A stretch of 64,000 nucleotides of DNA from Saccharopolyspora gloriosae (GCF_022828475.1 NZ_CP059557.1:4759470-4823469), one strand, 5' to 3'. Shown: positions 1 through 11,669, counted from the stretch's first letter. Notes: generated by a model not told the origin, from the letters alone. Made by a program: numbers and translations.

Positions 1-794
1 TCGACGAGGCAGGCCGCTGCCTGGGCGCCGTGCGCGCCGGGCACCTCATCCGCGGCATGGCCGACCTGAAGGTGGAGGAGGCCGCGGCGCTGAACCCGCT
101 GACGCGGCTGCCCGGCAGCGACGCCATCGCCAGGGACGTCGGCAGGCGGATCTCCGCCGGTGACGTGTTCGCGGTGAGCTGGCTGGACATCGACGGGTTC
201 AAGTCCGTCAACGACAGCGTCGGGTTCTCCGCGGGCGACGACCTGATCCGGGTCATCGGGCGGGTGCTGACCGACGCCGCCACCTCGCTGACCTCGGTGA
301 CCGTCGGACACGTCGGCGGGGACGACTTCCTGCTGGTGGCCGACCTGGACGATCTGGTGCCGCTCTCGGAGTTGCTGCTGGATCCGGAGCGGGAGGCCGG
401 CGGGGTGCCGGTGACGTTGTCGCTGGCGACGCTGGTGTGCACGCAGAGCACCGTGACCTCCTACGACGAGGTGTCGCGGATGCTGGCGCCGCTCAAGCAG
501 GACGCGAAGGCGTTGACCGGTTCCAGCTGGGTGATGTCGCGTCCCGGTTCGGAACACGTCGACGTGCTGCGCGGCAAACCGCAGCAGCCGCCCCCGCCGT
601 CCTTCCCGGGTCCGGCGACGATGCCGCCGCCCGGTCTCGCGCCCGGGTCCGGTCCGCCGCCCGCCACGGGACCGCCGTCCGGCGGACCGCACTCGCGGAG
701 CTCGGGTTCGGCCGATCCGTCCGCGATGCGCTTCCCCACCGAGGACCCCGACCCGGGCCTGCCGCAGGCCCAATCCCGCGTCCCGGGCCGCTGA
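1..794 (+). CDS. GGDEF-domain protein, C-terminal part (5' end outside window)
   Basis: The reading frame is open to the left edge, so the true start lies upstream. The visible part begins with a helical linker, then a GGDEF (diguanylate cyclase) domain: the L-T-x-L-P-G entry motif near base 100, the metal-binding D-I-D-G-F segment near 190, and the signature loop as GGDDF near 320. Canonical GGDEF has Glu at the fourth position; Asp there may keep or weaken c-di-GMP synthesis, and I see no RxxD inhibitory site. The last ~85 residues are rich in Pro, Gly and Ser and look disordered. Upstream sensory domains cannot be seen. It converges on the suf genes and ends at a strong hairpin. Confidence 0.85.
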   Translation, partial: DEAGRCLGAVRAGHLIRGMADLKVEEAAALNPLTRLPGSDAIARDVGRRISAGDVFAVSWLDIDGFKSVNDSVGFSAGDDLIRVIGRVLTDAATSLTSVTVGHVGGDDFLLVADLDDLVPLSELLLDPEREAGGVPVTLSLATLVCTQSTVTSYDEVSRMLAPLKQDAKALTGSSWVMSRPGSEHVDVLRGKPQQPPPPSFPGPATMPPPGLAPGSGPPPATGPPSGGPHSRSSGSADPSAMRFPTEDPDPGLPQAQSRVPGR

Positions 795-824
795 CCAGCG
801 GCGTCGCGAATCCGACCCCGAACA

Positions 825-861
825 CACTGATCGCCCCTGGCAGAACCAGGGGCGATCAGTG
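825..861. terminator. Perfect 16-bp hairpin after the GGDEF gene
   Basis: Arms 825-840 and 846-861 are perfect complements around a 5-nt loop. It lies 30 nt past the GGDEF stop and could serve both strands. No strong T-tract follows. Confidence 0.75.
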
Positions 862-896
862 ATTACGCGTTCACGAGAAGTACTTCACCGTTGTCT

Positions 897-1048
897 TGTC
901 AGCGGCGAGGCCGCTGAGCGGGGACCACCAACGCGGCCCGACCATCGGCGGGTTCTCAGCGGCCTTCCCCGGGGACGGCCCATTCGCCCAGTAGGGGACT
1001 CAGAAATGGGATCCCGCAGCGAGAAGGCCACTGAGGTTCCGCTACCCG
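897..1048 (-). repeat. Nested palindromic element, copy 1 (3' of the DUF59 gene)
   Basis: One of eight related elements. The plus strand reads TGTCAGCGGCGAGGCCG, then GCGGGTTCTCAG with the left outer arm, an inner hairpin (CCCATT 979-984 with AATGGG 1005-1010), and the right outer arm ending CTGAGGTTCCGC. The outer arms are about 955-969 and 1021-1035 with a few mismatches. Its edge is 33 nt past the stop of the minus-strand DUF59 gene. This is a diverged copy that keeps both stems with different sequences. Confidence 0.8.
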
Positions 1049-1081
1049 CCCCGCCGAGCACGGCGAGCCGAAGGAGCACGA

Positions 1082-1528
1082 TCAGACCGTGAAGCCGAGT
1101 GCCCGCAGTTGTTCGCGGCCTTCTTCGGTGATCTTCTCCGGACCCCACGGCGGCATCCACACCCAATTGATGCGGAAGTCGCTGACCACGCCGCCGCCGG
1201 GACCGCCGGTGAGCGCGGAGCGAGCCTGCTCCTCGATCACGTCGGTCAGCGGGCAGGCCGCGGAGGTCAGCGTCATGTCCACCGTGGCGCTGTTGTCCTG
1301 CTCGACGCGGACGTCGTAGACGAGGCCGAGGTCGACGATGTTGATCCCCAACTCGGGATCCACGACGTCGCGCAGCGCCTCTTCCACGTCTTCGAGCGCG
1401 GCGAGTTCGGCCGCCGGGGCCGGGGGCTCCGGCAGGTTCTCGGCGCCGCGCGCCACGTCAGTGGCCTCGCCCGCGGCCGCCTCGTCCTGCACGGCCGCCT
1501 CGTCCTGCACCTGGGTCTGGTCTGTCAT
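1082..1528 (-). CDS. SUF-associated DUF59 (MIP18/PaaD-like) protein
   Basis: This 148-residue protein has a disordered acidic N-terminus of about 45 residues containing a tandem five-residue duplication (VQDEA twice). A DUF59 domain follows, with the DPELGINIVDLGLVYD segment and the conserved T-S-A-A-C-P-L motif whose Cys is the functional residue of the family. DUF59 proteins such as SufT act in Fe-S cluster maturation. The ATG at 1528 overlaps the sufU stop by 4 bp, so I chose it over longer in-frame extensions that only shadow sufU. It is the last gene of the suf operon and matches the position of Rv1466 in M. tuberculosis. Confidence 0.9.
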   Translation of the reverse strand: MTDQTQVQDEAAVQDEAAAGEATDVARGAENLPEPPAPAAELAALEDVEEALRDVVDPELGINIVDLGLVYDVRVEQDNSATVDMTLTSAACPLTDVIEEQARSALTGGPGGGVVSDFRINWVWMPPWGPEKITEEGREQLRALGFTV

Positions 1529-1989
1529 GACGCTCCCACCTCGTCGACGACGCGCGAAACGGCGTCCTTGAAAGCCATCCACCCCAGCAACGCGCACTTC
1601 ACGCGTGCCGGGTATTGCGCCACACCGGCGAACGCGATGCCGTCCTCCAGGACGTCCTCGTCGGGCTCCACCTTGCCACGGCCCTGCATGAGCTCGCTGA
1701 AGGCGGCCTGCCGCTGCATGGCCTCCTTCACCGGCTTGCCGACCACCAGGTCGGTGAGCACCGAGATCGAGGCCTGGCTGATCGAACAGCCCTGCCCCTC
1801 GTAGGAGACGTCCTCGATGATCGCGTCGAGGCCGTTGCCCGCCAACCGGACGCGCAACGTCACCTCGTCCCCGCACACCGGGTTGACCTGCGAGGACTCC
1901 GCGTCGAACGGGTCCCGCAGGCCGTGCCCGTGCGGGTTGCGGTAGTGGTCCAGGATGATCTCCTGGTACATCTGTTCGAGCTGCATCAC
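1525..1989 (-). CDS. sufU: SufU, zinc-dependent sulfurtransferase of the SUF system
   Basis: A 154-residue SufU/IscU-like protein. The three conserved cysteines are present in NPVCGD (Cys39, Asp41), GQGCSIS (Cys68) and RVKCALLGW (Cys132), the Zn site of Gram-positive SufU. The ~20-residue insertion between the second and third Cys, which separates SufU from IscU, is present. SufU accepts persulfide sulfur from SufS and passes it to the SufBCD scaffold. The start is 15 nt after the sufS stop, and the stop overlaps the DUF59 start. Confidence 0.95.
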   Translation of the reverse strand: MMQLEQMYQEIILDHYRNPHGHGLRDPFDAESSQVNPVCGDEVTLRVRLAGNGLDAIIEDVSYEGQGCSISQASISVLTDLVVGKPVKEAMQRQAAFSELMQGRGKVEPDEDVLEDGIAFAGVAQYPARVKCALLGWMAFKDAVSRVVDEVGAS

Positions 1990-2004
1990 ACGTCCTTCAG
2001 CCGT

Positions 2005-4076
<2,072 letters not shown>

Positions 4077-4127
4077 TGTGCTGTGTTCTCCTGGTACTTG
4101 GGGAAAGAAAGCGAGTTAGGGGCGGCG

Positions 4128-5252
4128 TCAGGCGCCGACGACGGCCAGCTCGGCCTCGATCGCGGCCTCCAGCCGCTCCCGGACCGACGGCACGGTGATC
4201 TTCTGCAGGATCTCGCCGAAGAAACCGCGCACCACCAGTCGGCGGGCCTGTTCCTTCGGAATGCCGCGAGCCTGGAGGTAGAACAGCTGCTCGTCGTCGA
4301 ACCGGCCGGTGGCGCTGGCGTGGCCGGCACCCTCGATCTCGCCGGTCTCGATCTCCAGGTTCGGCACCGAGTCGGCGCGGGCGCCCTCGGTGAGCACCAG
4401 GTTCCGGTTGAGCTCGAAGGTCTCGGTGCCTTCGGCCGCGGCCCGGATCAGCACGTCGCCGATCCACACCGAGTGCGCCCCGTCGCCCTGCAGCGCGCCC
4501 TTGTAGAGCACGTTGCTGCGGCAGTTCGGCTGCGCGTGGTCGACCAGCATCCGGTGTTCCAGGTGCTGACCGGCGTCGGCGAAGTACAGGCCGAGCAGCT
4601 CGGCGTCGCCGCCCTTGTCGCCGTAGGTGATCGTCGTGTTGACCCGCACCAGGTCGCCGCCGAGGGTCACCGCCAGGTGCCGGAACACCGCGTCCCGGCC
4701 CAAGTAGGCGTGCTCGGAGCTGACCTGCGTGGCGTCGTCGGCCCAGTCGTGCACGGACACGACCGACAGCCGGGCGGAGTCGTCGGTGACGAACTCGACG
4801 TTCTCACCCAGCACGCCGGAGCCGCGGTAGTCGATGACGACGACCGCTTCGGCGAACCGCTCGGCGCGGATCTGGATGTGCCCGAACGCCGTCTCGCCCT
4901 CGCCGGGGCCTTGCACGACGACGCTGACCGGCTCGGCCGGCTGCACGTCCTTCGGGATGGTGATGACGGTGGCCTGCTCGAAGGAGCTCCAGGCCTGCGC
5001 GGCGACGCGGTCGGCGGGCACGCCGCCCTTGCCGAGCCGCTCGTCGTCGCGCCCGACGGTCTCGACGGTCACGTCGGAACTCGCCTCGACCTCGACGTTC
5101 AGCGAGGCGGTGGCCTTCGCGGTGCCGTCGTGCAGGCCCTTGAGCCGCTTCGTCGGCGTGAAGCGCCAGTCCTCCTCGCGACCGCCGGGGACCTCGAAGG
5201 CCTCGACGTCGTAGGAGGTGAAGCGCTGGCCGCGGGACGACTGCGGAACCAC
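4128..5252 (-). CDS. sufD: SufD, scaffold subunit; 5' end appears frameshifted
   Basis: The beta-helix scaffold protein partners SufB and SufC. The intact frame gives 374 residues from a GTG at 5252 and contains the SufBD core, including the C-terminal GHASATGRFDDEQLFYLQARG segment. Upstream, another frame starting with ATG at 5317, 2 nt from the sufB stop, encodes TEHSHG. That is the usual N-terminal leader of actinobacterial SufD, and adding one base in the CCCC run at 5257-5260 would join it smoothly to VVPQSSRGQRF. The natural gene is therefore probably 4128-5317 with a 1-base deletion, by mutation or sequencing error. The core is complete either way. Confidence 0.88.
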   Translation of the reverse strand: MVPQSSRGQRFTSYDVEAFEVPGGREEDWRFTPTKRLKGLHDGTAKATASLNVEVEASSDVTVETVGRDDERLGKGGVPADRVAAQAWSSFEQATVITIPKDVQPAEPVSVVVQGPGEGETAFGHIQIRAERFAEAVVVIDYRGSGVLGENVEFVTDDSARLSVVSVHDWADDATQVSSEHAYLGRDAVFRHLAVTLGGDLVRVNTTITYGDKGGDAELLGLYFADAGQHLEHRMLVDHAQPNCRSNVLYKGALQGDGAHSVWIGDVLIRAAAEGTETFELNRNLVLTEGARADSVPNLEIETGEIEGAGHASATGRFDDEQLFYLQARGIPKEQARRLVVRGFFGEILQKITVPSVRERLEAAIEAELAVVGA

Positions 5253-5318
5253 AGCTCCCCGTGGGAGTGTTCGGTCAGGCCGTGCTGGGCGTCGGCGGTG
5301 TCAGTGGTGCTCGTCATG

Positions 5319-6782
5319 TCAGCCGACGGCCCCTTCCATCTGCAGCTCGATCAGGCGGTTCAGTTCCAGCGCGTACTCCATGGGCAGTTCGCGCGCGATC
5401 GGCTCGACGAAGCCGCGCACGATCATCGCCATGGCCTCGTCCTCGGTCAGGCCGCGCTGCATCAGGTAGAACAGCTGGTCGTCGCTGACCTTGGAGACCG
5501 TGGCCTCGTGGCCCATGGACACGTCGTCGACGCGCACGTCGACGTAGGGGTATGTGTCCGAGCGGCTGATGGTGTCCACCAGCAGCGCATCGCACTTGAC
5601 CGTGGAGGCCGAGTGGTTGGCGCGCTTGGCGACCTTCACCAGACCCCGGTAGGAGGTGCGGCCACCACCGCGGGCGATCGACTTGGAGACGATCGTCGAA
5701 GAGGTGTGCGGAGCCATGTGCTCCATCTTCGCGCCCGCGTCCTGGTGCTGGCCCTCACCGGCGAACGCCACCGAGAGCACTTCGCCCTTGGCGTGCTCGC
5801 CCATCAGGAACACCGACGGGTACTTCATGGTGACCTTGGAGCCGAGGTTGCCGTCGACCCACTCCATGGTCGCGCCCGCTTCGGCCTTGGCCCGCTTGGT
5901 GACCAGGTTGTAGACGTTGTTCGACCAGTTCTGGATGGTCGTGTAGCGGCAGCGAGCGCCCTTCTTGACCACGATCTCCACGACCGCCGAGTGCAGCGAG
6001 TCGCTGGAGTAGATCGGGGCGGTGCAGCCTTCGACGTAGTGGACGTAGGCGTCCTCGTCGACGACGATCAGCGTCCGCTCGAACTGGCCCATGTTCTCGG
6101 TGTTGATCCGGAAGTAGGCCTGCAGCGGGATGTCGACGTGCACGCCCTTCGGCACGTAGATGAACGAGCCGCCCGACCAGGTCGCGGTGTTCAGCGCGGA
6201 GAACTTGTTGTCCCCGGCCGGGATGACCGAGCCGAAGTACTCCTTGAAGGTCTCCGGGTGCTCGCGCAGCGCGGTGTCGGTGTCCAGGAACTGGACGCCC
6301 TTCTCCTCAAGGTCCTCGCGGATCTTGTGGTAGACCACCTCGGACTCGTACTGGGCGGCGACACCGGCGACGAGCCGCTGCTTCTCCGCTTCCGGGATGC
6401 CCAGGCGGTCGTAGGTGTTCTTGATGTCCTCGGGCAGGTCCTCCCAGCTCTGGGCCTGCTCCTCGGTGGAGCGCACGAAGTACTTGATGTTGTCGAAGTC
6501 GATGCCTGAGAGGTCGGCGCCCCAGTTCGGCATCGGCTTGCGCTCGAACAGCCGCAGCGCCTTCAGCCGTGCTTCGAGCATCCACTCCGGCTCGTTCTTC
6601 TTGGCCGAGATCTCCCGGACCACGTCCTCGTTGATCCCACGGCGCGCGCCTTCGCCCGCGTCGTTCTTGTCGGACCAGCCGTATTCGTAGTTGCCCAGGG
6701 TCGCCAGGGTCTCCTCTTGGCTGAGCTGGCCAGAGTTGTTCGGCACCGTGGTGGGTGTGCGCTGCTCGGCAGCGGCAGTCAT
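5319..6782 (-). CDS. sufB: SufB, Fe-S cluster scaffold protein
   Basis: A 487-residue SufB with the N-terminal [15 protein letters not shown] region, the [19 protein letters not shown] segment, YVEGCTAP with a conserved Cys, and the C-terminal [18 protein letters not shown] block. It forms the SufBC2D complex on which clusters are built. There is no intein; many mycobacterial SufB proteins carry one, so this copy is inteinless. The ATG overlaps the sufR stop by 4 bp. Confidence 0.96.
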   Translation of the reverse strand: MTAAAEQRTPTTVPNNSGQLSQEETLATLGNYEYGWSDKNDAGEGARRGINEDVVREISAKKNEPEWMLEARLKALRLFERKPMPNWGADLSGIDFDNIKYFVRSTEEQAQSWEDLPEDIKNTYDRLGIPEAEKQRLVAGVAAQYESEVVYHKIREDLEEKGVQFLDTDTALREHPETFKEYFGSVIPAGDNKFSALNTATWSGGSFIYVPKGVHVDIPLQAYFRINTENMGQFERTLIVVDEDAYVHYVEGCTAPIYSSDSLHSAVVEIVVKKGARCRYTTIQNWSNNVYNLVTKRAKAEAGATMEWVDGNLGSKVTMKYPSVFLMGEHAKGEVLSVAFAGEGQHQDAGAKMEHMAPHTSSTIVSKSIARGGGRTSYRGLVKVAKRANHSASTVKCDALLVDTISRSDTYPYVDVRVDDVSMGHEATVSKVSDDQLFYLMQRGLTEDEAMAMIVRGFVEPIARELPMEYALELNRLIELQMEGAVG

Positions 6783-7633
6783 ACGGACTCCCCTCCGTCA
6801 TGAATCGGGGCGGTCTGCTGCCCACCGGTCTGGGACCGGTCGGAGGCAGCCGGATCGGTTGCGGCCGGAGCCGACGCCGGAAGGACCTGTTCGGTCTCCG
6901 GGCCGTTCGCGGCGGTTCGCGCGGACCGCGTGAGCGGTACGTGCGTAGTGCAGGCCGCATCGCCGTTGGCGATGGTGGCCAACCGCTGCACGTGGATACC
7001 GAGGACTTCGGCGAAAGCCTCCGTCTCGGCTTCGCACAGCTGCGGGAAGTCCGCAGCGACGTGCGCCACCGGGCAGTGGTGCTGGCAGAGCTGCTCACCG
7101 GAGGCCACGCTGCGCGTCGAGGCAGCGTAGCCCTCGCGTGTCAGCGCACCGGCGAGGACCTCGGCCCGTTCGGTCGTGGTCCGCGCGGCGGCCAGCGCCT
7201 CCCGGTGGTGAGCGACCAGCGCGGAGATCCGCTTGCGCGCGAACTCCCGCACCGCCTGCTCACCGTCGGTTTCGGCGATGAACCGCAACGCCGCCACGGC
7301 CAGGTCGTCGTAGGCGTGCCCGAACCTGGCCCTGCCGACCTCGGTCAACAGGAACAGCTTCGCGGGCCTGCCCCGTCCCCTGCGCTGACGCGCCGAGGAC
7401 TCCCTGGTGTAGGCCTCGCCCTCGGAGACCAGCGCGTCGAGGTGCCTGCGCACCGCGACGGAACTGAGCCCGAGTTCCTCGGCCACTGCCGCAGCGGTGA
7501 TCGGCCCGCGTTCCAGCAGGAGGCGGGCGACCGAATGCCGGGTGCGCCCGTCCCCGGACGGTCCGCCCGCACCCGGTGCCGCGGCACCCGAGTCGGCGGC
7601 CGCGGCCGGTGAAGAGGTTCCGGCGTTTTTCAC
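6779..7633 (-). CDS. sufR: SufR, Fe-S-sensing repressor of the suf operon
   Basis: A 284-residue winged-helix regulator. After a disordered Ala/Gly/Pro leader, the HTH spans roughly residues 30-75 ([24 protein letters not shown]). Four cysteines (183, 187, 200, 228) have spacings of 4, 13 and 28, which match the cluster-ligand spacing I recall for mycobacterial SufR. It heads the suf operon in the Rv1460 position, so autorepression by holo-SufR is the expected mode (inference). The GTG at 7633 has no clear ribosome-binding site and may be leaderless. Confidence 0.93.
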   Translation of the reverse strand: MKNAGTSSPAAAADSGAAAPGAGGPSGDGRTRHSVARLLLERGPITAAAVAEELGLSSVAVRRHLDALVSEGEAYTRESSARQRRGRGRPAKLFLLTEVGRARFGHAYDDLAVAALRFIAETDGEQAVREFARKRISALVAHHREALAAARTTTERAEVLAGALTREGYAASTRSVASGEQLCQHHCPVAHVAADFPQLCEAETEAFAEVLGIHVQRLATIANGDAACTTHVPLTRSARTAANGPETEQVLPASAPAATDPAASDRSQTGGQQTAPIHDGGESV

Positions 7634-7657
7634 AACACTGATGTTACCTATTTAGGT
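7634..7657 (-). promoter_or_regulatory. Two adjacent small palindromes at the suf promoter (candidate SufR operator)
   Basis: Directly upstream of sufR are AACA-N4-TGTT (7634-7645) and ACCTA-N2-TAGGT (7646-7657). This AT-richer patch lies between the divergent suf operon and mptB and is the only obvious operator-like sequence there. Assigning it to SufR is inference from position. Confidence 0.45.
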
Positions 7658-7763
7658 CGGACACGCCAGAGCGCAGGTCCATCAACGTGACTCGGATCAC
7701 CCCGACCGGCGGTTGTGCGACGGCGGCACAGCACGATCACCGACTGCCCTAAGCTTCGGCGTC

Positions 7764-9527
7764 GTGGGTGCAGGCGAAACGAACAAGCGGCACGGAGCCG
7801 AACGGGACGACCCCGCGCGATCCGGCGCGCGGCACGAGGACGCCGGATCCGACGGCTCCCCGGGCGACCGCGAACCGGGCGAGGCGGAAACGGCGCCCCG
7901 CACGGCCGAAAGCGCTCCGGACATGACCGCGCACGCGCCGGACACCGCTGTTCCGAGCACCGACACCGCCTACGCGGGCGACACGCCCGCCGACCGGCAG
8001 CCCGCGCCGCTGGACGCGCCGGAACGCCGCCAGCTCGACCTCGTCCGCCGCTTCGGCACCACCGGCTCGCTCGTGCTGGCCTTCGGCGCGATCGGCGCAG
8101 GTGCCGCGCCCGTCGACAACCCGCTGATCGGGGTGCGGCTGCTCGGCCTGCCCGCGCGCATCCCCACCGTCGCCATGGCGTGCGCCTGGCTCGGCATGCT
8201 CATGGTCGTCACCGCGTGGCTGTGGCTGGGCAAGCTGTCCTGGCCCGGCCGGGACCGCATGGTCAGCCGCACCCAGATGGACCGCACCGTCGTGATGTGG
8301 GGCCTGCCGCTGGCCATCGCCCCGCCGCTGTTCAGCACCGACATGTACACCTATCTGGCGCAGAACGCGGTGGCCTCGCTCGGCATCAACCCGTACTCGC
8401 TGGGGCCGGGCACCGCGCTCGGCGTGGACCACCCGCTGGTCGCGAACGTGCCGAACATCTGGCGGGACACGCCCTCACCGTACGGCCCGCTGTTCCTGCT
8501 GTTCGGCCAGCACATCGCCCGGGTCATCGGGGACGACGTGGTGTTCGGCGTGCTGCTGTGGCGCGTCGTGATGATCATCGGGCTGATGCTGGCGATCTGG
8601 GCGATCCCGCGGCTGGCCGCGCGCTGCGGCGTGCACCCGGTCGCCGCGCTGTGGCTCTCGGCGGCCAACCCGATCACGCTGTTCCACGTGGTCAGCGGCG
8701 CGCACAACGAGGCGCTGCTGGTCGGCATCATGCTCGCCGCCATCGAACTCGGACTGCGCTGGCGCAAGCCGCTGGGCGTGATCGCGGCCGGGGTGCTGCT
8801 GAGCATCGGCGGCGCGATCAAACCCCCCGGTTTCGTCGCGCTCGGCTTCTTCGGCATCTACGTGGCCCGCAGGCGCGGCGGTCGAATGCGCGATCTGGTC
8901 GGCGTCGCCGCACTGCTCGGCGTGGTGCTGCTCGTCACGATGACGATCATCACGGTGACCAGCGGATGGGGTCTCGGCTGGATCGAGACCTACGACGTGC
9001 CGAACCGGATCAAGACCTGGCTGGCGCCGATGACCGCGTTCGGCATGACCGGCGGCGGCCTCGGCATGCTGCTCGGGCTCGGCAACCACACCAACTCGAT
9101 GCTGGTCATCACCAAGATCTTCGGCTACGCCATCACCGGCGGCGTCTGCCTGCGGCTGCTGTGGCTGTCGTTCAAGGGCCGCATCGAGCCGCTGGCCGCG
9201 CTGGGCATCACCCTCGGCACGCTCGCCGTGTTCGGCCCGGTGCTGCACCCCTGGTACCTGCTGTGGATGGTGGTGCCGCTGTCGCTGTCCACCAACGACC
9301 ACCGGTTCCGGCTGGGCTCGGCCGCGATCTGCTCCATCGTCGCGCTGGTCGTGCCGCCGACGGGCGCCGCTTTCCTGCTGCGCGCCTACCAGATCCCGTT
9401 CGCCGTCATCGCCTCGCTGATCGCCTTCGGCATCCTGCTGTGGCTCATGCGCGGCAAGGTTCCGCCGCTGCTGCCCACCCGGAAGGGCGAGCTGCCCACC
9501 CGGAAGAGCGAGCACGTCACGTCATAG
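7764..9527 (+). CDS. mptB: MptB-like polyprenol-phosphomannose alpha-1,6-mannosyltransferase
   Basis: A GT-C fold membrane glycosyltransferase of about 587 residues. A charged, disordered N-terminus of ~90 residues precedes about a dozen hydrophobic helices. The loop PPLFSTDMYTYLAQNA carries the acidic residue typical of the GT-C catalytic site, followed by SPYGPLFLLF and SAANPITLFHVVSGAHNEALL. In mycobacteria MptB extends the alpha-1,6-mannan core of lipomannan. Position beside sufR matches Rv1459c. The GTG at 7764 is my choice; a start at 7713 is also open. The tail has a short duplication (LPTRK twice). Confidence 0.85.
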   Translation: MGAGETNKRHGAERDDPARSGARHEDAGSDGSPGDREPGEAETAPRTAESAPDMTAHAPDTAVPSTDTAYAGDTPADRQPAPLDAPERRQLDLVRRFGTTGSLVLAFGAIGAGAAPVDNPLIGVRLLGLPARIPTVAMACAWLGMLMVVTAWLWLGKLSWPGRDRMVSRTQMDRTVVMWGLPLAIAPPLFSTDMYTYLAQNAVASLGINPYSLGPGTALGVDHPLVANVPNIWRDTPSPYGPLFLLFGQHIARVIGDDVVFGVLLWRVVMIIGLMLAIWAIPRLAARCGVHPVAALWLSAANPITLFHVVSGAHNEALLVGIMLAAIELGLRWRKPLGVIAAGVLLSIGGAIKPPGFVALGFFGIYVARRRGGRMRDLVGVAALLGVVLLVTMTIITVTSGWGLGWIETYDVPNRIKTWLAPMTAFGMTGGGLGMLLGLGNHTNSMLVITKIFGYAITGGVCLRLLWLSFKGRIEPLAALGITLGTLAVFGPVLHPWYLLWMVVPLSLSTNDHRFRLGSAAICSIVALVVPPTGAAFLLRAYQIPFAVIASLIAFGILLWLMRGKVPPLLPTRKGELPTRKSEHVTS

Positions 9528-9538
9528 GCTTGGACGTC

Positions 9539-10510
9539 GTGAAGGAAGCCGCGAGCACATCCCCGGACGGCCAGGCGGTCGACGCCCCGGCCACCGCACT
9601 CGACGTGCGCGGGCTGACCAAGCGCTTCGGCGACACCGTGGCCGTCGCCGGACTGGACCTGCGCATGCCGCGCGGCAGCGTGCTCGCTCTGCTCGGCCCC
9701 AACGGCGCGGGCAAGACCACCACCGTCGAGATCTGCGAGGGCTTCCAGCGGCCCGACGGCGGCTCCGTGCGCGTGCTCGGGCTCGACCCGGCCACCCAAG
9801 GCGAACGGCTGCGCCCCCGCATCGGCGTCATGCCGCAGGGCGGCGGCGCGTACCCGGGAGTGCGCGCGGCCGAGATGCTGGACCTCATCGCGGCCTGCTC
9901 CGCCGACCCGATCGACCCGCGCTGGCTGCTGGACACGCTCGGGCTCGCCTCCGCCGGACGCACCCCGTACAAGCGGCTCTCCGGCGGGCAGCAGCAGCGG
10001 TTGTCGCTGGCGTGCGCGCTGGTCGGGCGCCCTGAGCTGGTGTTCCTCGACGAACCGACCGCCGGACTGGATCCGCAGGCCCGGCACCTGGTGTGGGATC
10101 TGGTCGCCGCGCTGCGCCGGGACGGCGTCGGCGTGCTGCTGACCACGCACCTGATGGACGAGGCCGAGGCGCTCGCCGACCGGGTCGTCATCGTCGACCA
10201 CGGCAGAGCCGTCGCCGACGGCACCACTGCCGAGCTCACCGCCGACTCGCAGGGCAGGCAGGAGCTGAAGTTCCACTCCGAACCCGCGCTGGACCTCGAC
10301 CTGCTGCTGACCGTGCTGCCGGAGGGCTACGAGGCCACCGAGCAGCGCCGCGGGCAGTACGTGGTCCGCGGCACCATCGACCCGCAGGTGGTCTCCGCCG
10401 TCACCGCGTGGTGCGCGCGGCACGGCGTGCTGGCCAACGAGCTCCGGGTGAGCAGGCGCAGCCTGGAGGACGTGTTCCTCGACCTGACCGGACGGGAGTT
10501 GCGCTCGTGA
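9539..10510 (+). CDS. ABC transporter ATP-binding protein
   Basis: A 323-residue ATPase of the ABC-2/drug-exporter type. Walker A is GPNGAGKTT, the signature RLSGGQQQRLSLA, Walker B LVFLDEPTAGLDP, with the H-loop in LLTTHLMDEAEALADR. The C-terminal ~90 residues form the accessory domain common in DrrA/NodI-type ATPases. The GTG at 9539 lies 12 nt after the mptB stop. The stop overlaps the permease start (GTGA). The counterpart is Rv1458c; the substrate is unknown, and the mptB context suggests an envelope lipid or glycan (inference). Confidence 0.9.
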   Translation: MKEAASTSPDGQAVDAPATALDVRGLTKRFGDTVAVAGLDLRMPRGSVLALLGPNGAGKTTTVEICEGFQRPDGGSVRVLGLDPATQGERLRPRIGVMPQGGGAYPGVRAAEMLDLIAACSADPIDPRWLLDTLGLASAGRTPYKRLSGGQQQRLSLACALVGRPELVFLDEPTAGLDPQARHLVWDLVAALRRDGVGVLLTTHLMDEAEALADRVVIVDHGRAVADGTTAELTADSQGRQELKFHSEPALDLDLLLTVLPEGYEATEQRRGQYVVRGTIDPQVVSAVTAWCARHGVLANELRVSRRSLEDVFLDLTGRELRS

Positions 10511-11397
10511 ACCGTGGCGCCGCAGACACAGGTGCGACCGAAACCGGCACCGCCGGACCGGACCTCGCACGCCAAGATCCATCGGGCGCCGGCGACGGCC
10601 CGCGACCGGGTGCTCGCCCCGAGGGGCGGTTTCCCGCGGGCACGTTCACGCCCGCGCCCGGCCGGGGCCGTGCGCTGCGGATGCTGGCCGCGCACACCCG
10701 CATCGAGGCGCTGCTCATCATCCGCCACGGCGAGCAGGCACTGCTCACGCTGATCATTCCGCTGGCGCTGCTGATCGGGCTGAGCACGCTGCACATCGGC
10801 ACGGTGCCGGAGCCGCGGGTCGACTCGGTGGCGCCGCGGATCCTCGCGCTGGCGGTGATGTCCACCGCGTTCACCGGGCAGGCCATCGCGCTCGGCTTCG
10901 ACCGCCGCTACGGCGTGCTCAAGCGGCTCTCGGCGACGGCGCTGCCGCGCTGGACGCTGATCAGCGGCCGGGTGCTGGCGACGCTGCTGGTGGTGGCGTT
11001 GCAGGCCGTGCTGCTGGGGATCACCGCGGCGCTGCTGGGCTGGACGCCGAACCCGCTCGGCGTGCTGGCCGCGCTCCCGGTGCTGGTGCTGGGCACGATC
11101 GCGTTCGGCGCGGCCGGAGTGCTCGTCGGCGGGGCGTTCCGGGCGGAGATCGTGCTGGCGGTGGCGAACGCGATCTGGTTCGTGCTGCTGCTGGCCGGTG
11201 GCTTGGCGCTGCCGGTCGGTGATCTGCCCGGTCCGGTCGCCGTGGCCGCCGAACTGCTGCCCTCGGGTGCGCTGGCGACCGCGCTGGAGACGACCCTGGA
11301 GCACGCGGCGCTACCCGGCTGGCAACCGGTGCTGGTGCTGCTGCTGTGGGCGGCCGCGGCGGGTTCGCTGGCGGTCCGCACGACCCGCCTCACCTGA
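10507..11397 (+). CDS. ABC-2 type transporter permease
   Basis: A 296-residue permease. A disordered Gly/Pro/Arg leader of ~60 residues precedes six predicted membrane helices, starting at LLTLIIPLALLIGLSTLHI. The motif RRYGVLKRLSATALPRW is typical of ABC-2 permeases. The GTG overlaps the ATPase stop by 4 bp, so the two are translationally coupled partners (counterparts Rv1458c/Rv1457c). Confidence 0.88.
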   Translation: MNRGAADTGATETGTAGPDLARQDPSGAGDGPRPGARPEGRFPAGTFTPAPGRGRALRMLAAHTRIEALLIIRHGEQALLTLIIPLALLIGLSTLHIGTVPEPRVDSVAPRILALAVMSTAFTGQAIALGFDRRYGVLKRLSATALPRWTLISGRVLATLLVVALQAVLLGITAALLGWTPNPLGVLAALPVLVLGTIAFGAAGVLVGGAFRAEIVLAVANAIWFVLLLAGGLALPVGDLPGPVAVAAELLPSGALATALETTLEHAALPGWQPVLVLLLWAAAAGSLAVRTTRLT

Positions 11398-11489
11398 TCT
11401 GAGCAGCGCGCCGCCGCAGTGGGCAGCGCGGAGTGATCTTGTGGTCGTTTTCTTGGCGGACCCGATGAGCGGTCTCGGCCTGAACCGGC

Positions 11490-11600
11490 CGACCGTCGGC
11501 GGGCTCTCAGCGGCTTCCTCGCAAGGAGGGCGATTCCAGAGCCGCTACTTGAGAATCACGACCGCACCGGCAAGGGGCGCAGAGGTTCCGCACCCCGCCC
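11490..11600. repeat. Nested palindromic element, copy 2 (degenerate)
   Basis: The left half is clear (GGCGGGCTCTCAGCGGCTTC, then TCGCAAGGA), the inner stem survives as GATTC/GAATC, and the right end retains GAGGTTCCGC. The right outer arm has decayed (GGCGCAGAGG instead of GCCGCTGAGG). The inner hairpin resembles copy 6. It is the only copy between two plus-strand genes, and the one with the poorest pairing. Confidence 0.6.
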
Positions 11601-11669
11601 CCGCTGCGCAGACCATCTGACAAGAACTCATTAGCGAACCTGACGGTTACCGGAAGTAGGGTGGGTGGC

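Noticed and set aside
5319-6782. Intein in SufB, as in mycobacteria
   Set aside because: The 487-residue protein runs without the CxTxD start or terminal HN-C motifs of an intein; the length is that of an inteinless SufB.
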